A stretch of DNA of 64,000 bases from Candidatus Mycobacterium wuenschmannii (GTDB taxonomy: Bacteria > Actinomycetota > Actinomycetes > Mycobacteriales > Mycobacteriaceae), in contig NZ_CP126981.1 in the NCBI RefSeq assembly GCF_030252325.1, positions 2,356,001-2,420,000 of the forward strand, given 5' to 3'. The position numbers were made by a program, and so were the translations under genes. Every line of letters begins with the position of its first letter. Position 1 is the first letter of the stretch. Under the pieces are notes generated by a model. That model did no database searches, was not told the origin of the DNA, and was given only the letters and a program-made list of their open reading frames with translations. Shown piece after piece: positions 49,012 to 56,360 of this stretch.

Positions 49012-49161
49012 ATGGCCAAGGCGAAGAAGAAGTGCTGCCGCTCCACACCACGCTGTAAGCGCTGTCCATTGGTGCTGCACAAGGTCAGTAAGGCCGAGGC
49101 GAGCGGGATCCATGGCAAGGAGTTGGACAAGGTGTTCAAGCGCGCCCGAAAGGCGCGGTGA
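49012..49161 (+). CDS. 49-residue basic Cys-rich small protein
   Basis: Short frame ATG 49012 to TGA 49161, divergent from typA by 62 bp. The product begins MAKAKKKCCRSTPRCKRCP and ends KVFKRARKAR. 18 of 49 residues are Lys or Arg and four are Cys in a CC-x5-C-x2-C arrangement (Cys8, 9, 15, 18), suggesting a small zinc- or nucleic-acid-binding element. I believe similar small proteins occur in other mycobacteria and corynebacteria, but I know no function. No strong Shine-Dalgarno is seen. Proximity to a ribosomal GTPase hints at a translation-linked role, which is speculation. Confidence 0.7.
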   Translation: MAKAKKKCCRSTPRCKRCPLVLHKVSKAEASGIHGKELDKVFKRARKAR

Positions 49162-49299
49162 GCTGCGACGTCGGACCGCCGGCGGGATCAGCCGGCCACG
49201 ACATCGGCCGTGGCGGTGTTGTCGGGTGCGTCGATCCTCGGATCCGCTCTCACCGGGTTCAGGCGTCGCACCAGCTCCGTCGAACGGGTGTGCCGCATG

Positions 49300-50346
49300 T
49301 CACGGCGTCTTCAGCAGCACCAGCACGCGTGGGCCGGGCGGTGGATCGCCGAAGTCCGCGGCATCGAAGCCGTAGTACCTGCGCTGGTCCGCGGTTATCT
49401 CACCGATGACCTGACCCTGCGTCGCGACCGGGCCGCCGTGCGCCCCACGCAGCGCGGCGACGAAATCCGACACCGTCATCGACTCCGCGAGCAGCAGTGC
49501 CTGGCCACCGGTCGGCAGGTCGAGAACGACGCCGGCCCCGGCATAGTTGTTGCCGCCACGACCGGTCCCGTGCGGCGCCCAGTACACCGGACGTTGGGCG
49601 ATCGAGCCGCGGACCCGGACGAGTTGGCCTGGGGTGGCGCCGGCCGTCACCTCGGGCCAGCCCGCGACCCGGTGCGCGTCCTGGGCGAACATCACCGCCA
49701 GCGGGATGCAGACCACCGCGTAGCAGACCACGACCAGCATCAGCACGGGCTTCCAGGCGATCTCCCAACCGATCCGCGCGGTCGATGGTGACAGTGCGCC
49801 TCGCTTGAAACGCAAGGCATACCAAGCCAATACGCGCATGACGGCCAGGGCGCCGAGGATCATCATGCCGACTATGCCGGTGACGCGCGAGAAGAAGACG
49901 TCGTCGCCCTCGTCGAGGCTGAAGTACCACATCGACAATGGCAGGGGCAGCGTCAGCAACAGCAGCAGCGCATACGAAGGATGGCTCGTCAGGTACTCGT
50001 AGCGCACCGTAGCCCGTCGGTTCGGTACGACGGCGTCGATGCCGTCACCGATTGGAACACCCACCGCGGGCACCCATTCTCCCTCGACCAACCGGGGTCG
50101 AATCATAGTGCGCAGCACGAAGAATCCCGTGATCACGGCCAGCACGAGAGCGCCCCAGAACACCATCGGGATGCTGCCGCCCACGCCGGGCACGCCGAAT
50201 GCGCCACGGATGTCCACGATCTTGCCGATGAAGAACGCCAGCGACATGACGAAGAAGAACTCGATCAGCCAGATCTGAATCAGTTGTGGGATACGGGATC
50301 CGAGGCGATCAAACGCCAGTACGCCCTGCCAGATGAACCGGATCAT
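49300..50346 (-). CDS. membrane protein with GRGGxNYxGAG domain, paralogue A
   Basis: A 348-residue protein of unknown function. Five hydrophobic helices are visible (about 20-45, 57-75, 115-137, 150-170, 188-210), then a C-terminal soluble domain of about 130 residues with VRVRG, PVYW, the glycine-rich GRGGNNYAGAGVVLDL, LLLAESMTVSDF, EITADQRRYYGF and RVLVLL. The adjacent upstream gene encodes a paralogue with the same plan and motifs. The ATG at 50346 overlaps that gene's stop (ATGA). I do not recognise a named family. The beta-rich C-terminal domain may be an OB-like ligand-binding module. Confidence 0.85.
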   Translation of the reverse strand: MIRFIWQGVLAFDRLGSRIPQLIQIWLIEFFFVMSLAFFIGKIVDIRGAFGVPGVGGSIPMVFWGALVLAVITGFFVLRTMIRPRLVEGEWVPAVGVPIGDGIDAVVPNRRATVRYEYLTSHPSYALLLLLTLPLPLSMWYFSLDEGDDVFFSRVTGIVGMMILGALAVMRVLAWYALRFKRGALSPSTARIGWEIAWKPVLMLVVVCYAVVCIPLAVMFAQDAHRVAGWPEVTAGATPGQLVRVRGSIAQRPVYWAPHGTGRGGNNYAGAGVVLDLPTGGQALLLAESMTVSDFVAALRGAHGGPVATQGQVIGEITADQRRYYGFDAADFGDPPPGPRVLVLLKTP

Positions 50347-51422
50347 GGATACTCGAGCAACACCAGGACCCGCCCGTCGGGACTCGCGTCGGGAAAGTCC
50401 TTGAGCCTGAACCCGTAGTAGCGCCGCTGGTTGGCGGTGATCTCGTCGACCACACGACCGTGGGCGTCGATGTGGCCGTCGTGGACCTTCTTCAGTACGC
50501 CGATGAGGTCCGGCACCGAGAGTGATTCCGCCAGAAGCACTGCCTCACCGCCGGTTTCGAGGTTGACCAGCACGCCGGCACCGGAGTAGTTGTCGCCCCC
50601 ACGTCCGCCGCCACCGTGCGGCCACCACACCGGCTTGCCGCTCAGCGTGCCGCGAATGCGGAAGTACTGACCGTCGTGATCGACGGCGTCCGCGGCGGTC
50701 AACACGGGTAGCCGGTCGATCTTGCGTAACTCGTCCCACCACATGTAGCCGATCGGGATTCCGCCGATCGCATAGATCATGATCAGCAGCATCAGCACCG
50801 GCTTCCAGGCAACCTCCCAACCGAGCCGGCGCTCGGACATCTCCAGATCGCCGGCCTGCACCGCCAACTCTCTTCTGCCCAAACGGAACACGTACCAGGA
50901 CAGCAACCTGGCCAGCGCGATGAACGCCAACACACACAGGCCCACCGTGCCCGCGACCCGGAAGTAGAACGAATTGCCGCCGTGATTCTCGTTGGCCCAC
51001 AACATGACAACGGGAATCGGAGCGGTCAGCAGGCCGAGCAGGATGTAGGACGGGTGGCTGGTCAGGTAGGTGTACTCCACCGCCCATGATCGGTTGCCTC
51101 CGTACACCGTGGAGTCGCCGATGTCGGCGTGCACGGTGGGCGTCCAGGTGTCCGTCTTCACCCGCGGCTTGACCAGGCTCTTGACGAAGAAGAAGCCGGC
51201 CAACAGGCCGACGGCCAGGGCGGTCCAGTCGCCGCCGTCGAGGTGCTCGCCGGTGCCCGGCACGCCGCACGCGCCGTGCGCGTCGATGATCGAGCTGATG
51301 AAGAACGTCACCGGCATCATGAAGAACAGTTCGATGAGCCACATCTGGACGATCTGCGGAATGCGGGACCCGATCCGGTCGAACGCGAGGACTCCGCGCC
51401 AGATGAACCTGAGGATTCCCAT
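50343..51422 (-). CDS. membrane protein with GRGGxNYxGAG domain, paralogue B
   Basis: A 359-residue paralogue of the preceding gene, starting MGILRFIWRGVLAFDRIGSRIPQ against MIRFIWQGVLAFDRLGSRIPQ in A. It shares the five membrane helices and the C-terminal motifs FRIRG, PVWW, GRGGDNYSGAGVLVNL, LLAESLSVPDL and EITANQRRYYGF. The ATG at 51422 is preceded by TACCCT (51436-51431) eight bases away, a leaderless -10; a longer frame from 51461 is unlikely. The two form one operon and probably a hetero-oligomer, by inference. Function unknown. Confidence 0.85.
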   Translation of the reverse strand: MGILRFIWRGVLAFDRIGSRIPQIVQMWLIELFFMMPVTFFISSIIDAHGACGVPGTGEHLDGGDWTALAVGLLAGFFFVKSLVKPRVKTDTWTPTVHADIGDSTVYGGNRSWAVEYTYLTSHPSYILLGLLTAPIPVVMLWANENHGGNSFYFRVAGTVGLCVLAFIALARLLSWYVFRLGRRELAVQAGDLEMSERRLGWEVAWKPVLMLLIMIYAIGGIPIGYMWWDELRKIDRLPVLTAADAVDHDGQYFRIRGTLSGKPVWWPHGGGGRGGDNYSGAGVLVNLETGGEAVLLAESLSVPDLIGVLKKVHDGHIDAHGRVVDEITANQRRYYGFRLKDFPDASPDGRVLVLLEYP

Positions 51423-51430
51423 GGCCGGAC

Positions 51431-51436
51431 AGGGTA
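51431..51436 (-). promoter_or_regulatory. -10 element of the paralogue B-A operon, leaderless type
   Basis: TACCCT on the minus strand, eight bases before the ATG at 51422. Confidence 0.4.
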
Positions 51437-51607
51437 GCGGTAGGCGCGCCGTGGTGGGCAAACTTTCGACCAGTCCGGATCGGGCTCAGAGAATGCCGTG
51501 ACGAGGATGTTCGAGCGTGTGCCCAGGACCTGCAGCAACATTGAGAGCGCCGGGGCACGAACTCAAAGTGTAGTAAAACCCCTTATTGATCAAACGCCGC
51601 TCGCTCA

Positions 51608-51642
51608 CAGATGATTTTCATTCAGAACTCAGATGATTTTCA
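51608..51642. repeat. 13-bp direct repeat upstream of a secreted-protein gene
   Basis: CAGATGATTTTCA occurs at 51608-51620 and 51630-51642, exactly 22 bp apart (two helical turns). It lies 27 bp before the start of the exported protein. The AT-rich content stands out. Helical phasing suggests a response-regulator or other tandem-dimer binding site. Confidence 0.5.
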
Positions 51643-51668
51643 GCTGTGTCCCGAGCCGAAGGATCTTC

Positions 51669-52298
51669 ATGCCGCCGCACGTCCGCCGTTTCTCGCTTGC
51701 CCTGACCGCTGCCACCGGAGGTGTGCTCGCCGCGGCGTCGCTGTCGATGGCCGCCGCCGGCGCCGATGAGTACTTGTGGGCCATCCAGCCGACGGAACCA
51801 GCCACAATTCTTTCGGAGAGCGGATTTCCGCCGTTTTCTCAAACCGTCCTGGAGCAGGGCGGTTTCGCCCCCATCTACTTTCCCGAATACCCCGACGGTG
51901 GCGGGGAGGGACCAGGCATCACTGGCCTTCTCCAAGTCACCGAGATGATGGGTTCGACCAACGACGACCTCGTGGTGACGACCGGGGGCATGAGTGGTGA
52001 CGGCCTCGTCAATGTTCCGACCAACTCGGTCGTCGATCTGTGGAAATTCGGCGAAGGCTTTGAAAACATCTACGTCGACCTCGTCGGTCAGGGCACGGAC
52101 GGCGCCAACAAGATCACCGATGAGCTGATCACCCCGTTTGGCGCCTTCGACATCCCGACGACGTTCGATGCCGCCGCGTTCGAGGTCCCGGTCTCCCCGA
52201 CGTCAGCGGCCGCGGTCGACCTGGCCACGGCGCTGGAACCCGGAGCCTTCACCTCAGCGCTGGAAGCCGACTGGGCTTCCCTGGTCGCGCTCTTCTAA
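51669..52298 (+). CDS. exported protein of unknown function
   Basis: A 209-residue protein with a clear Sec signal peptide: MPPHVRRFSLALTAATGGVL..., likely cut after AAAGA near residue 33. The mature part is acidic, without cysteines, and has recognisable blocks (TNSVVDLWKFGEGFENIYVDLVGQG) of a mycobacterial exported family I cannot name. The ATG at 51669 is chosen because it begins the signal peptide and has GAAGGA upstream. It overlaps the convergent mutT2 by 4 bp. Regulation may involve the direct repeat just upstream. Confidence 0.75.
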   Translation: MPPHVRRFSLALTAATGGVLAAASLSMAAAGADEYLWAIQPTEPATILSESGFPPFSQTVLEQGGFAPIYFPEYPDGGGEGPGITGLLQVTEMMGSTNDDLVVTTGGMSGDGLVNVPTNSVVDLWKFGEGFENIYVDLVGQGTDGANKITDELITPFGAFDIPTTFDAAAFEVPVSPTSAAAVDLATALEPGAFTSALEADWASLVALF

Positions 52299-52675
52299 AG
52301 CAGGCGGCGGAGCGCGGGCAGGAAGGCGCGGTCGGCCGGCACCCAGTCGACCGCGTCCAACTCCGCGGCGGACACCCAGCGCAGCGCGGCATGGTCATGC
52401 GCCTGGGGTTCGCCGCTGAGCAGCGACGCGGCGTAGGCCCGCAGCGTCATCGTGTCGCTGAGCGCGACGTCGGCGAGGTGGTCACCCACGGCGACCTCGA
52501 CGCCGAGTTCCTCGGCTAGTTCGCGGGCCAGCGCCTCGGGCTCCGTCTCCCCCGCGGCGACCTTGCCGCCCGGCAACTCCCAGCGGCCGGCCAGTTCCGG
52601 CGGCCGGACACGCTGCGCGATCAGCACCCTCGACCCCACGACGATCGCTCCGGCGACCACGATCTGGTTGACCAT
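52295..52675 (-). CDS. mutT2: Nudix hydrolase MutT2
   Basis: Nucleotide-pool sanitation enzyme hydrolysing oxidised or methylated (d)NTPs such as 8-oxo-dGTP or 5-methyl-dCTP. The 126-residue protein carries a complete Nudix box at residues 37-59 (Gly37, Glu43, Arg51-Glu52, Glu55-Glu56, Gly58). The N-terminal [11 protein letters not shown] and [22 protein letters not shown] match remembered Rv1160. The ATG at 52675 is chosen over a longer frame. It is divergent from the pterin dehydratase gene with only 26 bp between the starts, containing a perfect palindrome. Confidence 0.92.
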   Translation of the reverse strand: MVNQIVVAGAIVVGSRVLIAQRVRPPELAGRWELPGGKVAAGETEPEALARELAEELGVEVAVGDHLADVALSDTMTLRAYAASLLSGEPQAHDHAALRWVSAAELDAVDWVPADRAFLPALRRLL

Positions 52676-52682
52676 CGCGGCT

Positions 52683-52696
52683 GACGGTATACCGTC
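52683..52696. promoter_or_regulatory. palindromic bidirectional promoter core of mutT2 and the pterin dehydratase gene
   Basis: GACGGTATACCGTC is a perfect 14-bp palindrome. Each strand reads GGTATACC, giving TATACC as -10, 8 nt before the rightward ATG and 10 nt before the leftward ATG. One symmetric element therefore seems to serve both genes, and a dimeric regulator could bind it. Confidence 0.5.
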
Positions 52697-52701
52697 GAAA
52701 T

Positions 52702-52986
52702 ATGGCTGTGTTAACGGATGAACAAGTGGACGCCGCACTGCCTGAGTTGGACGGGTGGGAACGCGAGGACGGCGCCCTACGGCGCGAGGTCAAGTTTCCG
52801 GAGTTTCTCGCCGGCATCGACGCGGTGCGACGGGTCGGCGAACACGCCGAAGCCGAGGATCATCACCCCGACATCGATATTCGTTGGCGGACGGTGACTT
52901 TCGCGTTGGTGACGCACTCCGAGGGCGGCATCACCGACAAGGACGTGGCGATGGCCCGCGACATCAATCGGATCGTCGGGAACTAG
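52702..52986 (+). CDS. pterin-4a-carbinolamine dehydratase
   Basis: A 94-residue PCD/DCoH-fold protein that dehydrates 4a-hydroxytetrahydropterin, or acts as a related pterin/molybdopterin accessory protein. The active-site motif is His54-His55-Pro56 ([11 protein letters not shown]) with His72 in VTHSEGGIT. The length and start are standard. It is an apparent homologue of remembered Rv1159A in the same place. Mycobacteria lack phenylalanine hydroxylase, so the physiological role is unclear. Its 3' end overlaps convergent pimE by 23 bp. Confidence 0.92.
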   Translation: MAVLTDEQVDAALPELDGWEREDGALRREVKFPEFLAGIDAVRRVGEHAEAEDHHPDIDIRWRTVTFALVTHSEGGITDKDVAMARDINRIVGN

Positions 52987-54259
52987 CGGCAACCCAGGCC
53001 AGCGTGGCCAGCGTCGCCACGATGTAGACCAGGCCGCCCCACGCCTGGTACCAGGGCCGCCCGTTCTGCCAGATGCTCGGCTGCGCGAAACTCAGCAGCC
53101 ACGGCACGCCGACGACGAGCAGTGCCAACCACGTCCAGCCAAGGATTCGCGCGCCCGAGCGCTCGGCCAGCGGACCGTGGAACAACCAGATCAGCAACGG
53201 CACCAACCAGACCCAGTGGTGCGTCCAGGAAATCGGGGACAGCAACAGCCCGAACATCTCGACCACCAGCAGTCGGCCCAGCCGATCACTCATTGCCCGC
53301 CAAGCGAATACGGAAAGTAGTGCGGTGACGGCGATTCCGATCAGCACGGCCGGGCTGTAGCCGGCGTCGTAGCCGTAGATCCGGCAGACCGCGCCGCGCC
53401 ACGACTGGTTGAAGATGGTGCAGATCGGGCCGACGCGGTCAGTCTTGAAGATCAGATCGGTGAAGTAGTAACGGGTTTGGTCCCCGACGACCAGTGCCGA
53501 CAACCCGATGGTGGCCGCGAACACGACGCCGGAGAACACCGCCGTCGCCCACCGTCGCGTGCCGGCGAAGTACAAGCCGCCGATCGCGGGCGTCAACTTC
53601 ACCCCGGCGGCCGTGCCCAGCAACAGGCCGGACAGCCACCAGCGCGCGCTGTACACCGCGCCCAGCGTCGCCAACGCCAGCACCACGTTGATCTGCCCGT
53701 AGTCGAAGGTGCTGCGCAGCGGTTCGAGCCAGATCGCGATGCCCGTCCACAACATCGCCCACCGGTGGCCCTCGCCCGCGGCGACACCCAGCAGTCGCTG
53801 ACTGAGCCGGATCACGCCGTAGAGCGCGGCCATCGTCCCGACCGTCCAGCAGAACGCGACCAGGCCGAACGGCAGGAAGTGCAACGGGTAGAACACCACC
53901 GCCGCGAACGGCGGATAGGTGAAGGGCAGCGGGAAATCCGGTGTCTGATCTGCGTAGACGTAGTGGTAGAGGCTGCCCGGGTGGTCGATCATCGCCGACC
54001 CGCCGACGTAGACGTGCAGGTCGACGAAGTTCGCGCCGTTGGGCGCCAGGTAGGTCCAGGCCAGCCGCGCCAGCACGCTGACCAGCAGGACCACCGGCCC
54101 GATGGTGTCCACCGAGATCGCGGGGCGGCGGTTGGCGATTGCCGCCGGAGCGGCCGAGGAGGTGTCGATCTGCACGACTCTATCGGCGCGCCGCTCGGTC
54201 ACCGCCGTCACTCGGTTCAGTAACGGTCGGATAAATGCCACACGTGTCACTTGAGTCAC
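52964..54259 (-). CDS. pimE: polyprenol-phosphate-mannose alpha-1,2-mannosyltransferase PimE
   Basis: GT-C (GT87) integral membrane enzyme adding the fifth mannose in Ac1PIM5 synthesis on the periplasmic side. The 431 residues equal the M. tuberculosis length. The catalytic Asp lies in ANFVDLHVY at residue 80. [14 protein letters not shown] and [33 protein letters not shown] and [14 protein letters not shown] are family blocks, with about ten membrane helices. The GTG at 54259 has AGGAGG five bases upstream, which decides the start over the longer frame. LpqW, encoded nearby, acts on the same PIM/LAM branch point. Confidence 0.94.
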   Translation of the reverse strand: MTQVTRVAFIRPLLNRVTAVTERRADRVVQIDTSSAAPAAIANRRPAISVDTIGPVVLLVSVLARLAWTYLAPNGANFVDLHVYVGGSAMIDHPGSLYHYVYADQTPDFPLPFTYPPFAAVVFYPLHFLPFGLVAFCWTVGTMAALYGVIRLSQRLLGVAAGEGHRWAMLWTGIAIWLEPLRSTFDYGQINVVLALATLGAVYSARWWLSGLLLGTAAGVKLTPAIGGLYFAGTRRWATAVFSGVVFAATIGLSALVVGDQTRYYFTDLIFKTDRVGPICTIFNQSWRGAVCRIYGYDAGYSPAVLIGIAVTALLSVFAWRAMSDRLGRLLVVEMFGLLLSPISWTHHWVWLVPLLIWLFHGPLAERSGARILGWTWLALLVVGVPWLLSFAQPSIWQNGRPWYQAWGGLVYIVATLATLAWVAASSRRSD

Positions 54260-54318
54260 TCCCGCCTCCTGACGGATCGTCTCCGGCGAGGACCTGTCAT
54301 CGAGATTCAAGGGGAGTC

Positions 54319-55062
54319 ATGTCAACTATCGGAACCTTCGTTCGCGCCACGGCCATCGTGGCGGGCTCGTCGGCAGCGTTGCTCTTGGGCGGCCTGATGG
54401 GCACAGCCCACGCCGACCCGATCGCACCGGTGCCCACGCCCGACATCAGCCAGCAACTCGTCGGCACCGCGGCTCAGGCGCCGCAGCTGCTGCAGAACGT
54501 CGCCGGCGCACTGGGCGGCCAGCCCGCCACGCCGCCGCCGCTGGCCAGCGCGGCGATCAAGATGCCGCAGCAGGCGGCCCCGACCACGGGCTCGTCGCTG
54601 CTTCCGGGTCTGGCGTCGCCGGCCCCCGCCGCGAGTTCAACTCCGGGCCTGGGCATTCCGGGCCTCAGCGCGCCGACTCCGGCCGCCACGTCGACGCCGG
54701 GGCTCAGCCTCCCGGGCCTGACTCCCTCCGTTCCGGCTGCGGCCGCGCCGGCGGCGGCCAGCCCGACGAGCATGCTGCCGCAGGCTCAGCTCAACCTGCC
54801 GCAGATCCCCGGGATGCCCTTCCCGCTGCCGCAGCAGGTGTCGCTGCCCGGTGACCTGACCTCGCTGATCGGCGGCTCGCCGCTGACCAGTGGCCTCGCG
54901 TCGGCGGCCGGCATCCCGTCCGCTGCGGCTCCCGCGGCGACCCTGCCGCTGACCGCCGCCCCGGCGGCGACGTTGCCGCTGACGGCGGCGCCGTTGGCGA
55001 CCGCTCCGGTGCTGCCGTCGACCGCCGGTGCAGCGCTGTTCCCGGTCTCCGCCCTGCCCTGA
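54319..55062 (+). CDS. secreted Ala/Pro-rich protein (Rv1158c-like)
   Basis: A 247-residue exported protein. The signal peptide MSTIGTFVRATAIVAG... ends at AHA before Asp33. The mature chain is dominated by Pro, Ala, Ser and Leu with degenerate repeats (STPGLGIPGLSAP, STPGLSLPGLTP; AAPAATLPLT twice), no Cys, and no catalytic motif. It corresponds to remembered Rv1158c, function unknown; a cell-wall or intrinsically disordered role is plausible. The start is set by AAGGGGAG upstream. It is divergent from pimE and followed by a strong hairpin and a second secreted gene. Confidence 0.85.
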   Translation: MSTIGTFVRATAIVAGSSAALLLGGLMGTAHADPIAPVPTPDISQQLVGTAAQAPQLLQNVAGALGGQPATPPPLASAAIKMPQQAAPTTGSSLLPGLASPAPAASSTPGLGIPGLSAPTPAATSTPGLSLPGLTPSVPAAAAPAAASPTSMLPQAQLNLPQIPGMPFPLPQQVSLPGDLTSLIGGSPLTSGLASAAGIPSAAAPAATLPLTAAPAATLPLTAAPLATAPVLPSTAGAALFPVSALP

Positions 55063-55071
55063 CCGAGCCCT

Positions 55072-55105
55072 TGGCCGGCTAGCGCCAACGCGCGCTAGCC
55101 GGCCA
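55072..55105. terminator. 13-bp perfect hairpin between two secreted-protein genes
   Basis: TGGCCGGCTAGCG and CGCTAGCCGGCCA pair perfectly around an 8-nt loop, 9 bp after the stop of the first gene. No U-run follows. It may terminate part of the transcripts or stabilise the upstream mRNA. Confidence 0.6.
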
Positions 55106-55134
55106 CCAACAACTTCGACGACTGGGAGGACACC

Positions 55135-56112
55135 ATGTACATCACCCGAAACCTGATCAGCACCTTCGCCACCGCGGCCATTGCCGCCAGCGCCGTGGCA
55201 CTGTCCCCCACCGCTGCCGCCGACCCGGCGCCGCCCGCGCCGATCCCCGCCCAGCAGGCGCCGGCCATCCCCGGCATGCCCGGCCTGCCCGCGCTGACCG
55301 AGCTGAGCCCGATCATCCAGCAGGCCGCCGGCAACCCCGAGCAGGCCACCCAGCTGTTGATGGCCGCCGCGCAGGCGTTCAGCAAGAACCCGTCGGCGCC
55401 GGAAGAAGCGAAAAACGTTGCGGCATCGGTGAATCAATTCGCCCAGGCACCCGAAGCCGCATCAACCGCGCACGTCGTCCCGCCTGGCGTGGAACCCGGC
55501 GCGCAGGCCCACCTGCCCACCGGCATCGACCCGGAGCATGCCGCCGGCCCCGCAGCAGCAGCAGCCGCACCGGCCGCCGCACCCGCCGCGGCCAATGCCG
55601 TTCCGGTGGCAGCGACCCCGCCGGCTCCGGCCGCCGCCCCCGCGCCTCAGGCTGCCGCCCCGGCACCCGCGCCCGAGGCAGCGACGCCGACCTTCAGCCC
55701 GGACGCACCGCCCACCCAGGACTTCATGTACCCGTCGATCAGCAACAACTGTGGCGGCGACGGCGGCACGGTGATGGCGCCGGTGCTGTCGGTCGCCGGA
55801 CCGGCGAAGATCCCGACGCCCGGCCCCGCCGCGGGCCAGACCGCCTACGTGTTCACCGCGGTGGGCACCTCGGGCCCCGCCGACGTGCAGAAGCTCCCGC
55901 TGAACGTCACCTGGGTGAACCTGACCAGCGGCAAGTCGGGCAGCGCGACACTCAAGCCGAACGCCGACATCAACCCGCAGGGACCGACCACGCTGACCGC
56001 CGTCGTCGACACCGGTTCGGGCAGCATCATGTCGACCGTCTTCGGACAGGTCAGCACCAAAGACAAGCAGTGCCAGTTCATGCCCACCATCGGCTCGACG
56101 GTGGTGCCTTGA
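55135..56112 (+). CDS. secreted Ala/Pro-rich protein (Rv1157c-like)
   Basis: A 325-residue exported protein. Signal peptide MYITRNLISTFATAAIAAS..., likely cut at TAAA-DP near residue 29. A helical stretch (PALTELSPIIQQAAGNPEQATQLLMAAAQAF) is followed by a long Ala/Pro linker (about 135-195) and a C-terminal beta-rich domain of about 130 residues with one Cys pair (NNCGGDGG, near 202; DKQCQF, near 312). It corresponds to remembered Rv1157c; function unknown. GGGAGG precedes the ATG at good spacing. It ends in an intrinsic terminator. Confidence 0.85.
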   Translation: MYITRNLISTFATAAIAASAVALSPTAAADPAPPAPIPAQQAPAIPGMPGLPALTELSPIIQQAAGNPEQATQLLMAAAQAFSKNPSAPEEAKNVAASVNQFAQAPEAASTAHVVPPGVEPGAQAHLPTGIDPEHAAGPAAAAAAPAAAPAAANAVPVAATPPAPAAAPAPQAAAPAPAPEAATPTFSPDAPPTQDFMYPSISNNCGGDGGTVMAPVLSVAGPAKIPTPGPAAGQTAYVFTAVGTSGPADVQKLPLNVTWVNLTSGKSGSATLKPNADINPQGPTTLTAVVDTGSGSIMSTVFGQVSTKDKQCQFMPTIGSTVVP

Positions 56113-56125
56113 TCTAGAGACGACG

Positions 56126-56159
56126 AAATCCGCCGGGGCACATAGGCTCCGGCGGATTT
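56126..56159 (+). terminator. intrinsic terminator of the secreted-protein gene
   Basis: AAATCCGCCGG and CCGGCGGATTT form a perfect 11-bp stem around a 12-nt loop, running into TTTT. It lies 14 bp after the stop at 56112. Confidence 0.8.
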
Positions 56160-56171
56160 TGCGTCAGTCGG

Positions 56172-56226
56172 TCATGGCCCTAATAGGCCATGCCGTGCTA
56201 GTCGTTCATGGCCCTAATAGGCCATG
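56172..56226. repeat. duplicated 21-bp hairpin at the 3' end of the DUF1059 gene
   Basis: CATGGCCCTAATAGGCCATG, itself an inverted repeat (CATGGCC/GGCCATG), occurs at 56173-56192 and 56207-56226, each preceded by T; the period is 34 bp. The second copy contains the last codons and stop of the DUF1059 gene on the minus strand; the first repeats that end just beyond. Tandem hairpins could end the leftward transcript. Confidence 0.75.
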
Positions 56227-56360
56227 AAGAGAATCGCGTCCCGGTCGTATTCCAGGCCGGGGTGCGCGCTGGCCAAATGCTCCTGCGTCAGGTCGACCAG
56301 CTCGTCTTCGTCCTTGCCGGTGATCGCCTCGCCACACGGACAGTTCAGATGCGTCTTCAT
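56214..56360 (-). CDS. DUF1059 small protein
   Basis: A 48-residue protein, MKTHLNCPCGEAITGKDEDE... ending in DRDAILFMAY. Cys7 and Cys9 in NCPCG and the pattern E-L-V-x-x-T-Q-x-H are the DUF1059 hallmark as I know it; function unknown, possibly a small metal-binding protein. The ATG at 56360 overlaps the stop of the HhH-GPD gene (ATGA), so it is translationally coupled to it. Its stop codon lies in the loop of a duplicated hairpin. The gene is easily missed because of its length. Confidence 0.8.
   Translation of the reverse strand: MKTHLNCPCGEAITGKDEDELVDLTQEHLASAHPGLEYDRDAILFMAY

Noticed and set aside
48950..49069. N-terminally longer TypA
   Set aside because: The added 40 residues are unrelated to the family and overlap the divergent mini-gene; the GTG at 48949 fits the known N-terminus.
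56172..56226. CRISPR-like repeat
   Set aside because: Only two copies with a 13-bp gap and no cas genes; it is a duplicated hairpin.
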